Part shown: positions 1 through 8,681 of the stretch, one piece after another | Layout: every line of letters starts with the position of its first letter | How positions within the stretch are numbered: the stretch's first letter is position 1 | IMG/VR virus record: IMGVR_UViG_3300048837_000865 | Coordinates: 1 to 36,681 of that record | From: a virus | Length of the DNA: 36,681 nucleotides | Strand: one strand, 5' to 3' | Translations under genes and position numbers: made by a program | The notes under the pieces: model-generated | Told to the model about the DNA's origin: nothing | Databases searched by the model: none | What the model saw: the letters and a program-made list of their open reading frames with translations, nothing else

Positions 1-538
1 TGCCACCGCTACCGCCGAATGTCCACGTCCCCGAGAATGATCCCGTCTCGTAAACATCAACAACGCGCCAATGTGCTGCCGTTGTAGGGGTGTCCTGCAA
101 GCTCATAAGCAATGCATACCCAGCTGCAATTGAAGCGTTCGCGTTTGCAGAGTTGGTTGAATTTATTTCCTGACCACCGCTTGCCTGGATCGTCAAAAGA
201 AATGAAGTGCGATTTTCAATAAGCCATTTGTCACCAGCTTTAATTCCCGTGGTAGGCATTACATTGGTGCGTGCAGCCGATAGGTTGTAAATCTGGTGAC
301 GGTTATCGTCTTTCGTGAGCGTGGTCGTACCCGCACCTTCGCTACCACGCACGTTGGCAAAGCCAGAGACTATCCCACCAGATGTTCCACTGATTATAAA
401 AGCGTCTGTTTTTGTGCCGCCTTTATTAACCTGAAAAATAATATCCTTATCCTGATTGGGATTTTGGATGTATCGATCCCCGCTAGCACCAAGTGCTAGG
501 GTGGAAAAAAGCAAAAGCCAAAGTGTAAATTTTTTCAT
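1..538 (-). CDS. Tail fibre/appendage protein with Sec signal peptide (3' end beyond left edge)
   Basis: The ORF starts at ATG 538 and is still open at base 1, so only the first 179 or so residues are visible. It begins with a textbook signal peptide: MKK, then a hydrophobic stretch (FTLWLLLFSTLALG), then ALGASG as a likely cleavage region. There is no lipobox cysteine. The next part reads DRYIQNPNQDKDIIFQV. A later beta-rich section (KAGDKWLIENRT, LLTIQASGG, DTPTTAAHWRVVDV) is of the kind common in phage tail appendage proteins. It follows two other fibre genes, so an adhesin or fibre role is inferred. A signal peptide is unusual for a virion protein. The C-terminus, which would show any receptor-binding domain, is missing. 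Confidence 0.75.
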   Translation of the reverse strand, partial: MKKFTLWLLLFSTLALGASGDRYIQNPNQDKDIIFQVNKGGTKTDAFIISGTSGGIVSGFANVRGSEGAGTTTLTKDDNRHQIYNLSAARTNVMPTTGIKAGDKWLIENRTSFLLTIQASGGQEINSTNSANANASIAAGYALLMSLQDTPTTAAHWRVVDVYETGSFSGTWTFGGSGG

Positions 539-542
539 AGGT

Positions 543-968
543 TTAAACCTCTTCAAGTATTAGATACGCGCCAGCCAATAATGACCCAGAACCGCCAAAA
601 CTAGAAGTAGTGACGGACAAACTCGTAGTGGTTGCTTTAAAAATTCCACTGCTGTTGTATGGGCAAGATACGTTTGAACCGCTGCCATTTCCCGCGACCA
701 TTCTTGCTAAGTTGGCAGAATCATGAACGATGTTAACAGATTGAATTGCATCACCAGCAGTACAAACACCTTCACCAGCGAAAGTAAATCTATAAGATTT
801 TCCAACAACTAAATTATCAAAGCCAAGATCTGGAACGGTTGTGCTCGTAGTTATATCGCCAGAAAGCACTTTCCTTTGGCGCATACCGAATGTTTGCACC
901 CCACTTTTAGTAAAAAACTTCAGCCCTTTTGAGATCGGATCGTAGAAAATTTTATCGACTAGGTTCAT
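543..968 (-). CDS. Small tail fibre-associated protein
   Basis: The protein has 141 residues with a Ser/Thr/Gly-rich, beta-type composition. It starts with MNLVDKIFYDPISKG and has a central stretch GKSYRFTFAGEGVC followed by a C-terminal ...GAYLILEEV. It sits 14 bases after the large fibre gene and 4 bases before the signal-peptide fibre gene. The central 'KSYRFTF' strand pattern resembles jelly-roll-like C-terminal domains of phage fibres, but I cannot name a family. The probable role is a fibre tip, fibre chaperone or accessory protein; this is inference from position. Confidence 0.7.
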   Translation of the reverse strand: MNLVDKIFYDPISKGLKFFTKSGVQTFGMRQRKVLSGDITTSTTVPDLGFDNLVVGKSYRFTFAGEGVCTAGDAIQSVNIVHDSANLARMVAGNGSGSNVSCPYNSSGIFKATTTSLSVTTSSFGGSGSLLAGAYLILEEV

Positions 969-982
969 TGGTTACTACCTCT

Positions 983-3583
983 TTAAATAATTTCAAACGC
1001 TTGCATACTACCTTGGAAGTTTTTAGCGGACTGACTGAGTATAAAAATTTCAATGTAGTCTGTGGTTCCATTCACATCAACAAGCGCAGAAACGGACGCA
1101 AAACAGTTTTCAGTGCCACCAGTAGTATTAGCTACTCTGATCCCAGAACGTTTATACATAGCCCCATTTTTGTAGATGTAAACTTCAAAATAATTTGACG
1201 CATTGATATTTTCGCCGCGAACTGAAGCTGTAACCATCCAATAGCCAGACCTTGTCGGAGTAAGTCTAAAGTTGGTTGTTGGATCGTACTCAGAATTTGA
1301 ATCTAAATCCTCGACGTTTAGCTGAAACTTAGTTGCTGAACTGCTTATGTTTTGATCCGATGTCCTGGAGGCTATAACCTTGCTATTACCCGCAGATTTT
1401 CTTCCGCCAAGTGTTTGATTTCCCGTAGAGATTATTCCATTGCTTAATGCAGTGGCTTCACCAATTCCCAAAGCAGGCACGCCCACGCTCGCCACGATCC
1501 GAATCGGATGTGTGCCGTCAATCGTGTAGCTTGTCAAGTCAAACTCAATCGCGGTCGTTGTTGCTTTAGCCTGCGCGTCACCTGAAATATCAACCCACTT
1601 ACCGTCGGCATTGGCGTTATGCAAAATGCGAACGTGTGTCGGTAGGTCAGGCAAACCGTGAGTGACGCTTGATCCTGGCGAGCTTGTATACGTGCGGTCG
1701 AATGTTCGTACTGGAACCGTCGTCGCGCCGATACCGCCATCATGCAGCTTTAAAAGAATACTGTCGGTAGATACCGAGCTATCGCCCAAATTGACATAGA
1801 CCTTGGTGTCCTTTTGATCGACAAGCCATGACTTAGGTAACTCAGAGCGTAGACCATTGGCGTCGATATACTGACCTTCCCAGATTTGATTTTCTTTTGC
1901 CACGGACTGCGCGAGGTCAAGGCGTACTGACGCTAGTTTTAAAATCTCAAGATCTGATAGCAAGGCTTTCGCATAACCAAATTGTCCAAGGCGCCCTGTT
2001 AAAAAGTTTGTCGGTGTTGAACGGAAAGCTCCAAGACGCATAATGTTCGCTGAAGCCGCGATGTTTGCTTGAACAAAACTATCTACCGGAACCCCATCAA
2101 CAAATCCGGCCCAGGTGTTTAACGTCGCATTATAGCGCATAGCAAAATGATGGTAAGATCCATCAACAAAGCCAGGATTTGAAAGTCTAAAATTCCCTAC
2201 AGTGGATGACGTTATCGGATATTGAAAAACGATATCACCTGTGGTTTGCACAAGAATCGTCCAACCACGATCGGTTGAAGAAGCCTCATTTGACATAAGC
2301 ACCATATCAGTGCCAGGGGTCCAATCCGTTAAAGCCGCCCAAATATCAGCGGTAAAATCTGCGTCACCGCCGTTAAAGAAATTGTCGGCTGTATAGCTAA
2401 AGCTGTGTGAACTACCAGCCGTCAAAGCTGCTGCGGCGTTCGTTGTGCCGCGAATATCTGTCCCAGTGAAAGGAGTCGAGTTATTGTTAGTAAAATTGCG
2501 AGTGCCGATTGAATCGTTCGCGTTTGCTGCCAAAGCGTAAATAGAAAGTGTTGATGTTGTTAACGACGAGCGGTAACTGTCAGCGTCTTTAAGGTGACCA
2601 CCAGCATAGTTACCGGCAGCTCCAACGGTGCCGATTGCAGTTGGTCCGAAGGTTTGCACCAATGGCGATACGTTCACGCTTGGCGATTGATGACGACGGA
2701 AAGCCAGCGTTCCGAAAAGCGTTGTTGACCACGCTCCAGTTGCGTAACGAGCAAACCCAATTGGGATGTATCGCTCCAAGATCATTGTTGTTGGCTTTGT
2801 TGTTACAGCGACCAAGTGCGATGCCGTAACACCAACTAACGTGCGACCGTTGTTTGTCAATGTCACTGCGTCGCTCAACAATTGCTTGTCGATATAAAGG
2901 TAATACGTGGTGTCGTTCGATGGCGAAGGCACCAACGTGTCTAAGTCAAAAGTTAAGTCGGTTCCGTAATCTGTAGATGCGCTACCAGAACCATCGTAGG
3001 TGGCGTACTCAACCCCAGAATCGTCAATTAAGTAACCGCCCTTGATAACAATTGTTCCATCGGCAGCTACCGATTGGACTTTAAATGAACTGTCGCCTGA
3101 AGCTCCAGGAATAAACTTTTTTGTTGAACTTTCATAAACTAGGGCTTGGCCTTCTTCCGCACCGCTCACGTCAACATCTTCAATGTCGCCTTCGCTTAGG
3201 TACAGCGGGTCGTTGTTGATGACAACGGCCACCAAAAGGTCGTTTCCACCTGAAACGTTTGTGATTTGCAGGACGGTGTCTTCTTCACCTGTTTTTTCAA
3301 CAACCGTAAAGTCAGAAAGCGCAGGTGATGAATCAGCGGTAACCTTGACCCAAGTGCCTCCCGTGTACACATAAATGTCGTAACGTAGCAGCTCAATTTC
3401 CATTTCAAAGTTATGGTCAAGGTCAACTGTTTCGCCATTGTCAAAGTCGGTGAGTTGGTACCAACGTGTCGCGAGCGCGTCGCCAAGCTTTTTGTACAAG
3501 GCCTCAATTTGAGTATGTAAAGCCGCTCCGCCTGTCGTACCTAGGGCGGGATGGTCGAGTTCTAAGCGCGATACGTTAGCCAT
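983..3583 (-). CDS. Large tail fibre protein with LamG-like and C1q-like regions
   Basis: The protein has 866 residues. The N-terminus (MANVSRLELDHPALG) is a likely attachment part. Residues about 395-545 look like a concanavalin/LamG jelly roll: FTADIWAALTDW, GWTILVQTTGDIVF, then DGSYHHFAMRYN and WAGFVDGV. The segment around residue 725 (ALSNGIISTGNQTLGG) matches a linker motif frequent in phage fibres and structural proteins. The last 120 or so residues (TPTRSGYWMVTASV, YFEVYIYKNG, FASVSALVDV, DYIEIFI) have the strand pattern of C1q/TNF-like trimeric heads. The protein is probably a trimeric receptor-binding fibre at the tail tip. The LamG-like region suggests carbohydrate binding, which is inferred and not shown. 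Confidence 0.85.
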   Translation of the reverse strand: MANVSRLELDHPALGTTGGAALHTQIEALYKKLGDALATRWYQLTDFDNGETVDLDHNFEMEIELLRYDIYVYTGGTWVKVTADSSPALSDFTVVEKTGEEDTVLQITNVSGGNDLLVAVVINNDPLYLSEGDIEDVDVSGAEEGQALVYESSTKKFIPGASGDSSFKVQSVAADGTIVIKGGYLIDDSGVEYATYDGSGSASTDYGTDLTFDLDTLVPSPSNDTTYYLYIDKQLLSDAVTLTNNGRTLVGVTASHLVAVTTKPTTMILERYIPIGFARYATGAWSTTLFGTLAFRRHQSPSVNVSPLVQTFGPTAIGTVGAAGNYAGGHLKDADSYRSSLTTSTLSIYALAANANDSIGTRNFTNNNSTPFTGTDIRGTTNAAAALTAGSSHSFSYTADNFFNGGDADFTADIWAALTDWTPGTDMVLMSNEASSTDRGWTILVQTTGDIVFQYPITSSTVGNFRLSNPGFVDGSYHHFAMRYNATLNTWAGFVDGVPVDSFVQANIAASANIMRLGAFRSTPTNFLTGRLGQFGYAKALLSDLEILKLASVRLDLAQSVAKENQIWEGQYIDANGLRSELPKSWLVDQKDTKVYVNLGDSSVSTDSILLKLHDGGIGATTVPVRTFDRTYTSSPGSSVTHGLPDLPTHVRILHNANADGKWVDISGDAQAKATTTAIEFDLTSYTIDGTHPIRIVASVGVPALGIGEATALSNGIISTGNQTLGGRKSAGNSKVIASRTSDQNISSSATKFQLNVEDLDSNSEYDPTTNFRLTPTRSGYWMVTASVRGENINASNYFEVYIYKNGAMYKRSGIRVANTTGGTENCFASVSALVDVNGTTDYIEIFILSQSAKNFQGSMQAFEII

Positions 3584-3595
3584 TTTTTCACCTCA

Positions 3596-4012
3596 TCATT
3601 TACCGAAAGTTGCGTACTGCACGTTTTTTTCGGTCCGTTCATTTTTTCGGACTTCGCCGTTTGGGTAAACTTCGACCGCCGAGTCACGTGTAATTATTTT
3701 TAAACCGACAAGAAAATGAGCTACGTTGGCAGTCCCTTTAAAAAAGGGTTTCATCTTCGCAGCAGCCATCCATTGGAAATTTACAAAGTCATGCCCGTCG
3801 CATTCAGCCAAGGTTTCGATTTCTTTGGTGACCATGTTTTTGCCTTCAATGGAAGCCCGCACAAGGCCCTCTTTGTTTTGGCACCAAGCCTGTGTTTCAG
3901 GCGTCGTGCCAGGACGATTCCATTGGCCGTACTTTGACGGACGACCAAAAAAGTCGAAGCGCCAACGAAGGTCATGGGTGCGGACTTGCGGGTTTGGAGG
4001 AAAAAACGACAT
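3596..4012 (-). CDS. Hypothetical tail-module protein
   Basis: The protein has 138 residues and begins MSFFPPNPQVRTHDLRW. The start follows a ribosome binding site made by AAGGTTGG-like sequence after the previous stop. The protein is aromatic-rich and soluble, with no signal peptide or membrane segment. The short gaps on both sides (12 bases each) place it in the tail-tip/fibre operon. I do not recognise the family. The abundance of Trp and Phe would fit a small structural or fibre-assembly protein, but this is a guess from context. Confidence 0.7.
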   Translation of the reverse strand: MSFFPPNPQVRTHDLRWRFDFFGRPSKYGQWNRPGTTPETQAWCQNKEGLVRASIEGKNMVTKEIETLAECDGHDFVNFQWMAAAKMKPFFKGTANVAHFLVGLKIITRDSAVEVYPNGEVRKNERTEKNVQYATFGK

Positions 4013-4024
4013 CTACCAACCTTT

Positions 4025-4717
4025 TTAAGCTGTGAACGAGTAAGCAATGACCCATTCCCACTGTAAAATACCGCCGTCGGTTTCGTCCGTTCTCAGGTAG
4101 AAACGCAAACGTGGGTGGGCGCGATCACCTAACGTGGTGTCGCCAGTTTTCCCGATTTGGCCGTCAACTGCACCCGAAGGAGCAACCTCAGTGCCGCCGT
4201 TGTTACGCGACATGGCGTCGGCCTTCATGGTGAAAGCAGTCGCTAGGTTGCGTCCGTCACCGGAAGCCGCCCCGCCGTTGTCGCCGTATATTTGAACGAA
4301 CGTTCCAACACGCGAACCAAGGAATTGGTTGGCCGTGGAAACGTCCCAGTCCATGTCAATGTGTAAGCCGTTACCAAGGCCGTCGGAGTTGTTGGCAACC
4401 CCTGCGCCCATCGTGTCGGCGTTACCCATGTTCAACACTTTTGTGAAGTCGGCTGCTGCGCTGTTTGCGCCGCCGTAAGTGAATCCTGTGCCAACGCCGT
4501 ATTGTTGGAGGAATGTTTTAACGTCAGTAATTGGGTCCACGGCTGCGTCATGACGAATGAAAACGTCCTGATGACCAAGGTTGTTGGTCTGGTCCGTGAC
4601 GGGAGCGTACTGACCGTTGATGACACTGCCCAAGTCGATGCCAGTGCCGCCGCCTTCGAGCGCGTCGCTAAACGCTGAGCCCGCAATTGTTTCCGAGACA
4701 GTTAGAAGGACTGCCAC
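4025..4717 (-). CDS. Putative tail-tip structural protein
   Basis: The protein has 230 residues. The start is GTG at 4717, supported by a strong AAGGAGG eight bases upstream. It is rich in Gly, Ala, Asp and Thr with short beta strands. Landmarks are the N-terminal LLTVSETIAGSAFSDAL, the middle DMDWDVSTANQFLGS and the C-terminal ILQWEWVIAYSFTA. It lies between the large tail-tip protein and the fibre genes, so a distal tail or collar role is likely. No catalytic motif is visible and no family is assigned. Confidence 0.75.
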   Translation of the reverse strand: MAVLLTVSETIAGSAFSDALEGGGTGIDLGSVINGQYAPVTDQTNNLGHQDVFIRHDAAVDPITDVKTFLQQYGVGTGFTYGGANSAAADFTKVLNMGNADTMGAGVANNSDGLGNGLHIDMDWDVSTANQFLGSRVGTFVQIYGDNGGAASGDGRNLATAFTMKADAMSRNNGGTEVAPSGAVDGQIGKTGDTTLGDRAHPRLRFYLRTDETDGGILQWEWVIAYSFTA

Positions 4718-4776
4718 TGTTCACCTCCTTGTGAATTACCCTTTATAACTTCCATGAAGTCGCCCAAATCCGTGGG

Positions 4777-6741
4777 CTATTCTTCAACAATATTAGCGTT
4801 ATATCCACCGACTGTACCAGCAAATCCAGGTTCATAGCCAGGAAAAGGTACCATCATCATCGACCATAACTTGACCGGAATCTTTAAACCAGTGGGATCA
4901 TACCCAATGTCGCGGATCATGGCCGGTACTTCGTCGAAGATGGATGATCCTATCTTAACATCAATTGATATAAATTCCCCAATGTCGCGAAGTAATGACC
5001 TCCACGTGAGGTTGAGCTCAATGATTTCAAGCGTGGCGCTTGCCAGCTTTAAAATCTCAACTAGTTGCAGCTCAACGTCTTCGGCTTTGTACAGGTTGGG
5101 AAACTCAATCTTTTTTGAAATTGCCTTACCCATCTGGGTAATTGAATCGGGGTTGTTGTAGATTTTTGTTTGCAGGCCGTTTTCGTTGGTAACTGGCGAA
5201 AAGGCGTAAAAGCCTTGGGCGCGATTGAAGTTGTTGCGCTCGTCGATGGTTGTTTTAAAGCTGTCCTTTTCGACGTCCCAGTTCTTTACGACGAAAGTTG
5301 GCGCGTCGTTGAAGTCGTCAAAGTGCAGGCTATTTATTTTTATCTTCAGGTCACGGTCAATGAAAGCTTCAAGACGAATTTGCTCAAGCATTTGCAGGGC
5401 ATACGTCATGGCTTGTTTGGCGTCCTGCACCCAAACCCTGCCAAGGATGTTGGCAACGGCGCTTTCAGCCGGCGAACTTTTGTCGCGGTACGTTGTCCAG
5501 TTGGCGTGGAAGTCTCCCGAAACAACCCCACCGTAAGTCATCAGGATGTCCCGGGCAATCCAAACCATGTTACCAGTGTAAGCGCCTAGGTCCTTACCAA
5601 CCACGCGCACGTAGAATTGGTCGGAAGCGTCAAAAAGGTAAGCAATATTACCAGCGTCCGTACTTACCCACAGGGTGCCGGTGTTTTGCTGGATTTCAAA
5701 AGTTTTGTTGCCAGCGCCGATGTTGGTGATTTGGCTGGACGGCACCTGCATGTAAACGTCACCGCGTTTCAGGTAGACGTTACCTTGGTCGAACGACTGA
5801 AGGTCGTTTTCGGATATGCGTAACTTAACGTTCAGTCTTGAACCAGCTGGATCTGGCATGTACTTGTGATCGCCTGTCCCAGCCGTCGTAATGTTTATCT
5901 CGGCACCGCCCATCGTTGCCGAAACCTTGAAGTCGTCGCCGTTGGCGTTGATTACGTAGTAGTTGACGCCCGTGTTGAGCGGCGCAGGCAGCGTGCCTGT
6001 GGTGGTGAACTGCACGATGTCGTTGTCGTCTAGGTCATGGTTCGTGGCCAGAATCTGGTTCGTGCCAACGTCAACATCCAGGTCTTTTTCTTTAAAGTGC
6101 ACGTATGGGTCGTTGCCGTTTGTCACCCAAGCCGGTACTGACGCGGGGTTTGGTTCATTGTCGACGGTCCAGTCGCCGTAAATAACTGGCATCAGCTTAC
6201 CAATGTTTTTGACCTCTATTTTTGGATAGGCTGCTTCGGTGAACGCGGTGCTTGGGAAATTAACATTGATCCTATCGTAGTTGTCTCTTGCGATGATCGT
6301 AATGCTCTTAGTAGATCGCTTAAATCCTCCGACGTCAGTGATTCGGCCTCGGAAGACAGTCGTATAGGTCGAGGCCACCTCTGCCAATCCAAGACGAACA
6401 GTGACTGACTTTCCAATCCATCCGCCAAAATCGGATCCCGAAGGCAGGTAATTATTAAATCGGCCATCCACGTTTGAGAGTTCAAGCGTAAGAGTCGAAA
6501 ATTGTAAATCCGGCGACAGCCATTCTCCAACGGTTCGACCAATAACAGGGAAGTTGAGCAACGCCTCATAAAAGGTGCCTCCGACGTATTTGTTTCTGTC
6601 CGAAGCGTAGATTGTGCCGTCTGGAGACTCAATATCGACAACCATTTCCAGGCGGTTTTCCAGGTTGTCGTGACAGTAGTCCAACAAAGTTTGGGTGAGT
6701 GTCATGGAGGTTAGGTAGGAGCGGCGGTCCTTGCTACTCAT
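4777..6741 (-). CDS. Large tail-tip (minor tail) protein
   Basis: The protein has 654 residues. The N-terminal 200 residues (LEMVVDIESPDGTIYASD, WLSPDLQFSTLTLELSNVDGR, VFRGRITDVGGF) follow the pattern of siphophage distal-tail/hub-like proteins that build the tail tip. Residues about 230-290 carry an inserted small beta module (NHDLDDNDIVQF, TGVNYYVI, TTAGTGDH) that occurs widely in phage structural proteins. The middle and C-terminal parts (VVGKDLG, RDIGYDPTG) would form the rest of the hub. It overlaps its upstream neighbour by 8 bases. The exact tail-tip position is inferred from gene order after the tape measure. Confidence 0.8.
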   Translation of the reverse strand: MSSKDRRSYLTSMTLTQTLLDYCHDNLENRLEMVVDIESPDGTIYASDRNKYVGGTFYEALLNFPVIGRTVGEWLSPDLQFSTLTLELSNVDGRFNNYLPSGSDFGGWIGKSVTVRLGLAEVASTYTTVFRGRITDVGGFKRSTKSITIIARDNYDRINVNFPSTAFTEAAYPKIEVKNIGKLMPVIYGDWTVDNEPNPASVPAWVTNGNDPYVHFKEKDLDVDVGTNQILATNHDLDDNDIVQFTTTGTLPAPLNTGVNYYVINANGDDFKVSATMGGAEINITTAGTGDHKYMPDPAGSRLNVKLRISENDLQSFDQGNVYLKRGDVYMQVPSSQITNIGAGNKTFEIQQNTGTLWVSTDAGNIAYLFDASDQFYVRVVGKDLGAYTGNMVWIARDILMTYGGVVSGDFHANWTTYRDKSSPAESAVANILGRVWVQDAKQAMTYALQMLEQIRLEAFIDRDLKIKINSLHFDDFNDAPTFVVKNWDVEKDSFKTTIDERNNFNRAQGFYAFSPVTNENGLQTKIYNNPDSITQMGKAISKKIEFPNLYKAEDVELQLVEILKLASATLEIIELNLTWRSLLRDIGEFISIDVKIGSSIFDEVPAMIRDIGYDPTGLKIPVKLWSMMMVPFPGYEPGFAGTVGGYNANIVEE

Positions 6742-6952
6742 GCTCCACCTCGTGGTGATGCTGTATCTGTGGTTGATTTGGCTTTTGTTTTTTGCTCGTA
6801 AGGTGAAACAGGCCGCAACCAGGACAACGGTAAACGTACAAGTCGTGCCCGCGTATTTGCTTTTCGCGAAAAGCCGCCATTTGTGCGTCGCTCGACGTTA
6901 GGAACGTCACTTTGTTTTTTCCGTGTAGTTGGCATCGGTACTTGAATCTCAT
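6734..6952 (-). CDS. Small zinc-site protein
   Basis: The protein has 72 residues and resembles a compact zinc-finger-like unit. It has an N-terminal RCQLHGK, then after about 35 residues YRCPGCGLFHLTSK; the CxxC plus His arrangement could bind zinc. The C-terminus is rich in Gln and His. The start overlaps the upstream stop by four bases (ATGA) and the end overlaps the tail-tip gene by eight bases, so it is translationally coupled inside the tail operon. The function is unknown; a folding or assembly aid for the tail tip is a guess. Confidence 0.7.
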   Translation of the reverse strand: MRFKYRCQLHGKNKVTFLTSSDAQMAAFREKQIRGHDLYVYRCPGCGLFHLTSKKQKPNQPQIQHHHEVEHE

Positions 6953-7140
6953 TCGTCCTTCGTTGGTTTGTCTCCAAAAGCCTGAGCGATAAGCTTCTTG
7001 TCCTTTTTTATGATTGGTCTAGGTTGCCACCAAGTGTCCTGTGTTGAACACCTGGCAAGTGATTCTCCGCGTTTCATTCTCGCAATCAAGTCTTCGTTTT
7101 CTTTTTTACGCCGCTCGGCGTCTATGTTTCGTACCGTCAT
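6949..7140 (-). CDS. Small basic hypothetical protein
   Basis: The protein has 63 residues and is highly charged (many Lys, Arg, Glu). It begins MTVRNIDAERRKKENED and contains DTWWQPRPIIKKDKK. ATGA overlaps join it to both neighbours, which is good evidence that it is a real coupled gene. There is no membrane segment or recognised domain. Position between the repeat protein and the tail-tip protein suggests a tail assembly accessory. Confidence 0.65.
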   Translation of the reverse strand: MTVRNIDAERRKKENEDLIARMKRGESLARCSTQDTWWQPRPIIKKDKKLIAQAFGDKPTKDE

Positions 7141-8681
7141 AAGCTTTCGTCAACCTCAAGCGTGAAGTCAACGTTGTCGGCAGAAGTTCCCGAACCCCTA
7201 TTGACGTGTTTCTCGGCTGGTATTTGCGTGAGCTTGCCAAACACCGTGAAGCGTTCCATTTGTTGCGGGTCAGGTATCCACAGGCACTTGAGTGACGTGC
7301 GGGCGAATTCAAACAGCTCGCGTAGGTTTTTGAAGTTACCGCGATTGTACTGCATGTTGCGGAAGTCAATTGAAACACTGTTCTTGATGGCGCGGTCGTT
7401 GCTGACGTTGGTAAAGCCTTCGGTCGCCACCTTGTCGGAGAAGTGTTTTGTGAGCTTGGTAACTTCGTCAACAAAAGCCTCGCCTTGGAGGATGACCGTG
7501 GTGCCAAACACGATTGTTCCAATTTGTAAAAATCCTGACGGGTTTGTCGGGTCGTTGATGACCAATCGCCAGTACCGGAACTGTTGAGTTGGGAACGTTG
7601 GCGCGATGTAATACATGTTTGTTTCAGTCGGCGAAAGGTTAACGCTGAATTCCACAGGGCTGAATCCAGAATCGTTTGACGCTTCAAGCACAACGCTGGC
7701 CGAAGTCGTGAGGTTGTGGTTAAGCGCGGCAAAGGTGTCAACAGGAACGCCTTGCACAACCTCTGTGTCGCAAGAAACAATCGCCGAGGTAGTGCCATTT
7801 TCCGAGCGCCAAACCTGTTCGACAATGTCTGTGTTGAGGTTGTTGACGTCAAAGTCGCCTGTCTCCGTGGAGGTGGCTGTCCAGTTTGTGCCACTTGTGC
7901 CACGGCTTGGGAATTCAGCCAGGACGCGCAACCGCGTGGTGTTGTAAAGCACAACCCTGATTTGCATGCCGAAGAAGAACGAACGCAACAAGGCCACCTG
8001 CATGCCGACTGATTTCGTGAAATCAGCAATGATTCGTTCGACTTGCATTGCCAAGCGTTTTTGCGCGTTTACGAACCTGTCAATCTGCATGCCGATTTCG
8101 TGCGGTTCATCGTTGATGTGCCGCTCAATTTGCATTGGCCCCGCCACGCAGTAACCGGCGGTAAGGTACGGTGTTTCAAGGTAGCTTTGCGACAAGTAAC
8201 CCATGTCCGCACAAAGCGTGTGCGGGAAGGTTTTGTCGCGACGAATTTCCATAGCAAAGTCACCGTTCGAGAAAACGATACGGTTTATCTGCATGCCATT
8301 GTTTTGCATAAAATCTGAAATTATACGGTTTGTTTGCATACCGTGTTCTTGCGCGGCTGTAACTACGAGGTCGGTTTGCATCCCATTTTCCGATTCGTAA
8401 TCAACAACTTGGCGGTCAATCTGCATGCCGTTTTCGTCATTTATTGAGGTGATGCGGTGCACCTGCATAGCTAGGACTTCTTCGGTAGTAATTACGCGCT
8501 GCACCTGCATGGCTTGTTCGTCAACAAAGTTGGCGATTTGCCGTTCAACCTGCATGCCGATTTCGTGTTCCGCTGCGATGACGCGCTCGACCTGCATTCC
8601 TGTGGATTCGTAGCCCTCGTCGCCGAGGTACTGGTTTTCCAAATAATCGTCATTCAGGTAGCCACGAAACGACGTCGCCAT
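7137..8681 (-). CDS. Tail protein with GMQ-type tandem repeats
   Basis: The protein has 514 residues. It starts at ATG 8681 with AAGGAG seven bases upstream, directly after the tape measure stop. The N-terminal half has two parts, each led by a spaced YL motif (YLNDDYLENQYL at residue 8; YLSQSYLETPYL at residue 162). Each YL lead is followed by short repeats of the form [G/A]-M-Q-[V/I/T]-x-R-x-I-x(6-7); MQ (once ME) occurs at residues 29, 43, 58, 72, 86, 101, 115, 130, 144, 183, 198, 212, 227 and 239. Residues 250-514 form a beta-rich tail domain (FRYWRLVINDPTNPSGFLQIGTI; FEFARTSLKCLWIPDP). Its place right after the tape measure suggests a distal tail protein. The repeats may build a ring or tube lining. 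Confidence 0.8.
   Translation of the reverse strand: MATSFRGYLNDDYLENQYLGDEGYESTGMQVERVIAAEHEIGMQVERQIANFVDEQAMQVQRVITTEEVLAMQVHRITSINDENGMQIDRQVVDYESENGMQTDLVVTAAQEHGMQTNRIISDFMQNNGMQINRIVFSNGDFAMEIRRDKTFPHTLCADMGYLSQSYLETPYLTAGYCVAGPMQIERHINDEPHEIGMQIDRFVNAQKRLAMQVERIIADFTKSVGMQVALLRSFFFGMQIRVVLYNTTRLRVLAEFPSRGTSGTNWTATSTETGDFDVNNLNTDIVEQVWRSENGTTSAIVSCDTEVVQGVPVDTFAALNHNLTTSASVVLEASNDSGFSPVEFSVNLSPTETNMYYIAPTFPTQQFRYWRLVINDPTNPSGFLQIGTIVFGTTVILQGEAFVDEVTKLTKHFSDKVATEGFTNVSNDRAIKNSVSIDFRNMQYNRGNFKNLRELFEFARTSLKCLWIPDPQQMERFTVFGKLTQIPAEKHVNRGSGTSADNVDFTLEVDESL
7946..8600 (-). repeat. Fourteen imperfect 42-45 bp coding repeats (GMQ repeats)
   Basis: On the plus strand the hexamer family CTGCAT/TTGCAT recurs at about 42-45 base steps, each copy encoding a Met-Gln pair on the minus strand. 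Nine units form one block and five another, separated by the second YL-motif lead. The codons differ between units, so the repeats are diverged and kept mainly at protein level. Confidence 0.85.

Noticed and set aside
4762-4777. Hairpin GCCCA/TGGGC after the tail-tip-to-fibre border
   Set aside because: Only five base pairs and no U tract; too weak to call a terminator.
7946-8600. CRISPR-like array from the regular 42-45 base repeats
   Set aside because: Repeats are in frame, diverged and encode protein repeats; no unique spacers and no cas genes.
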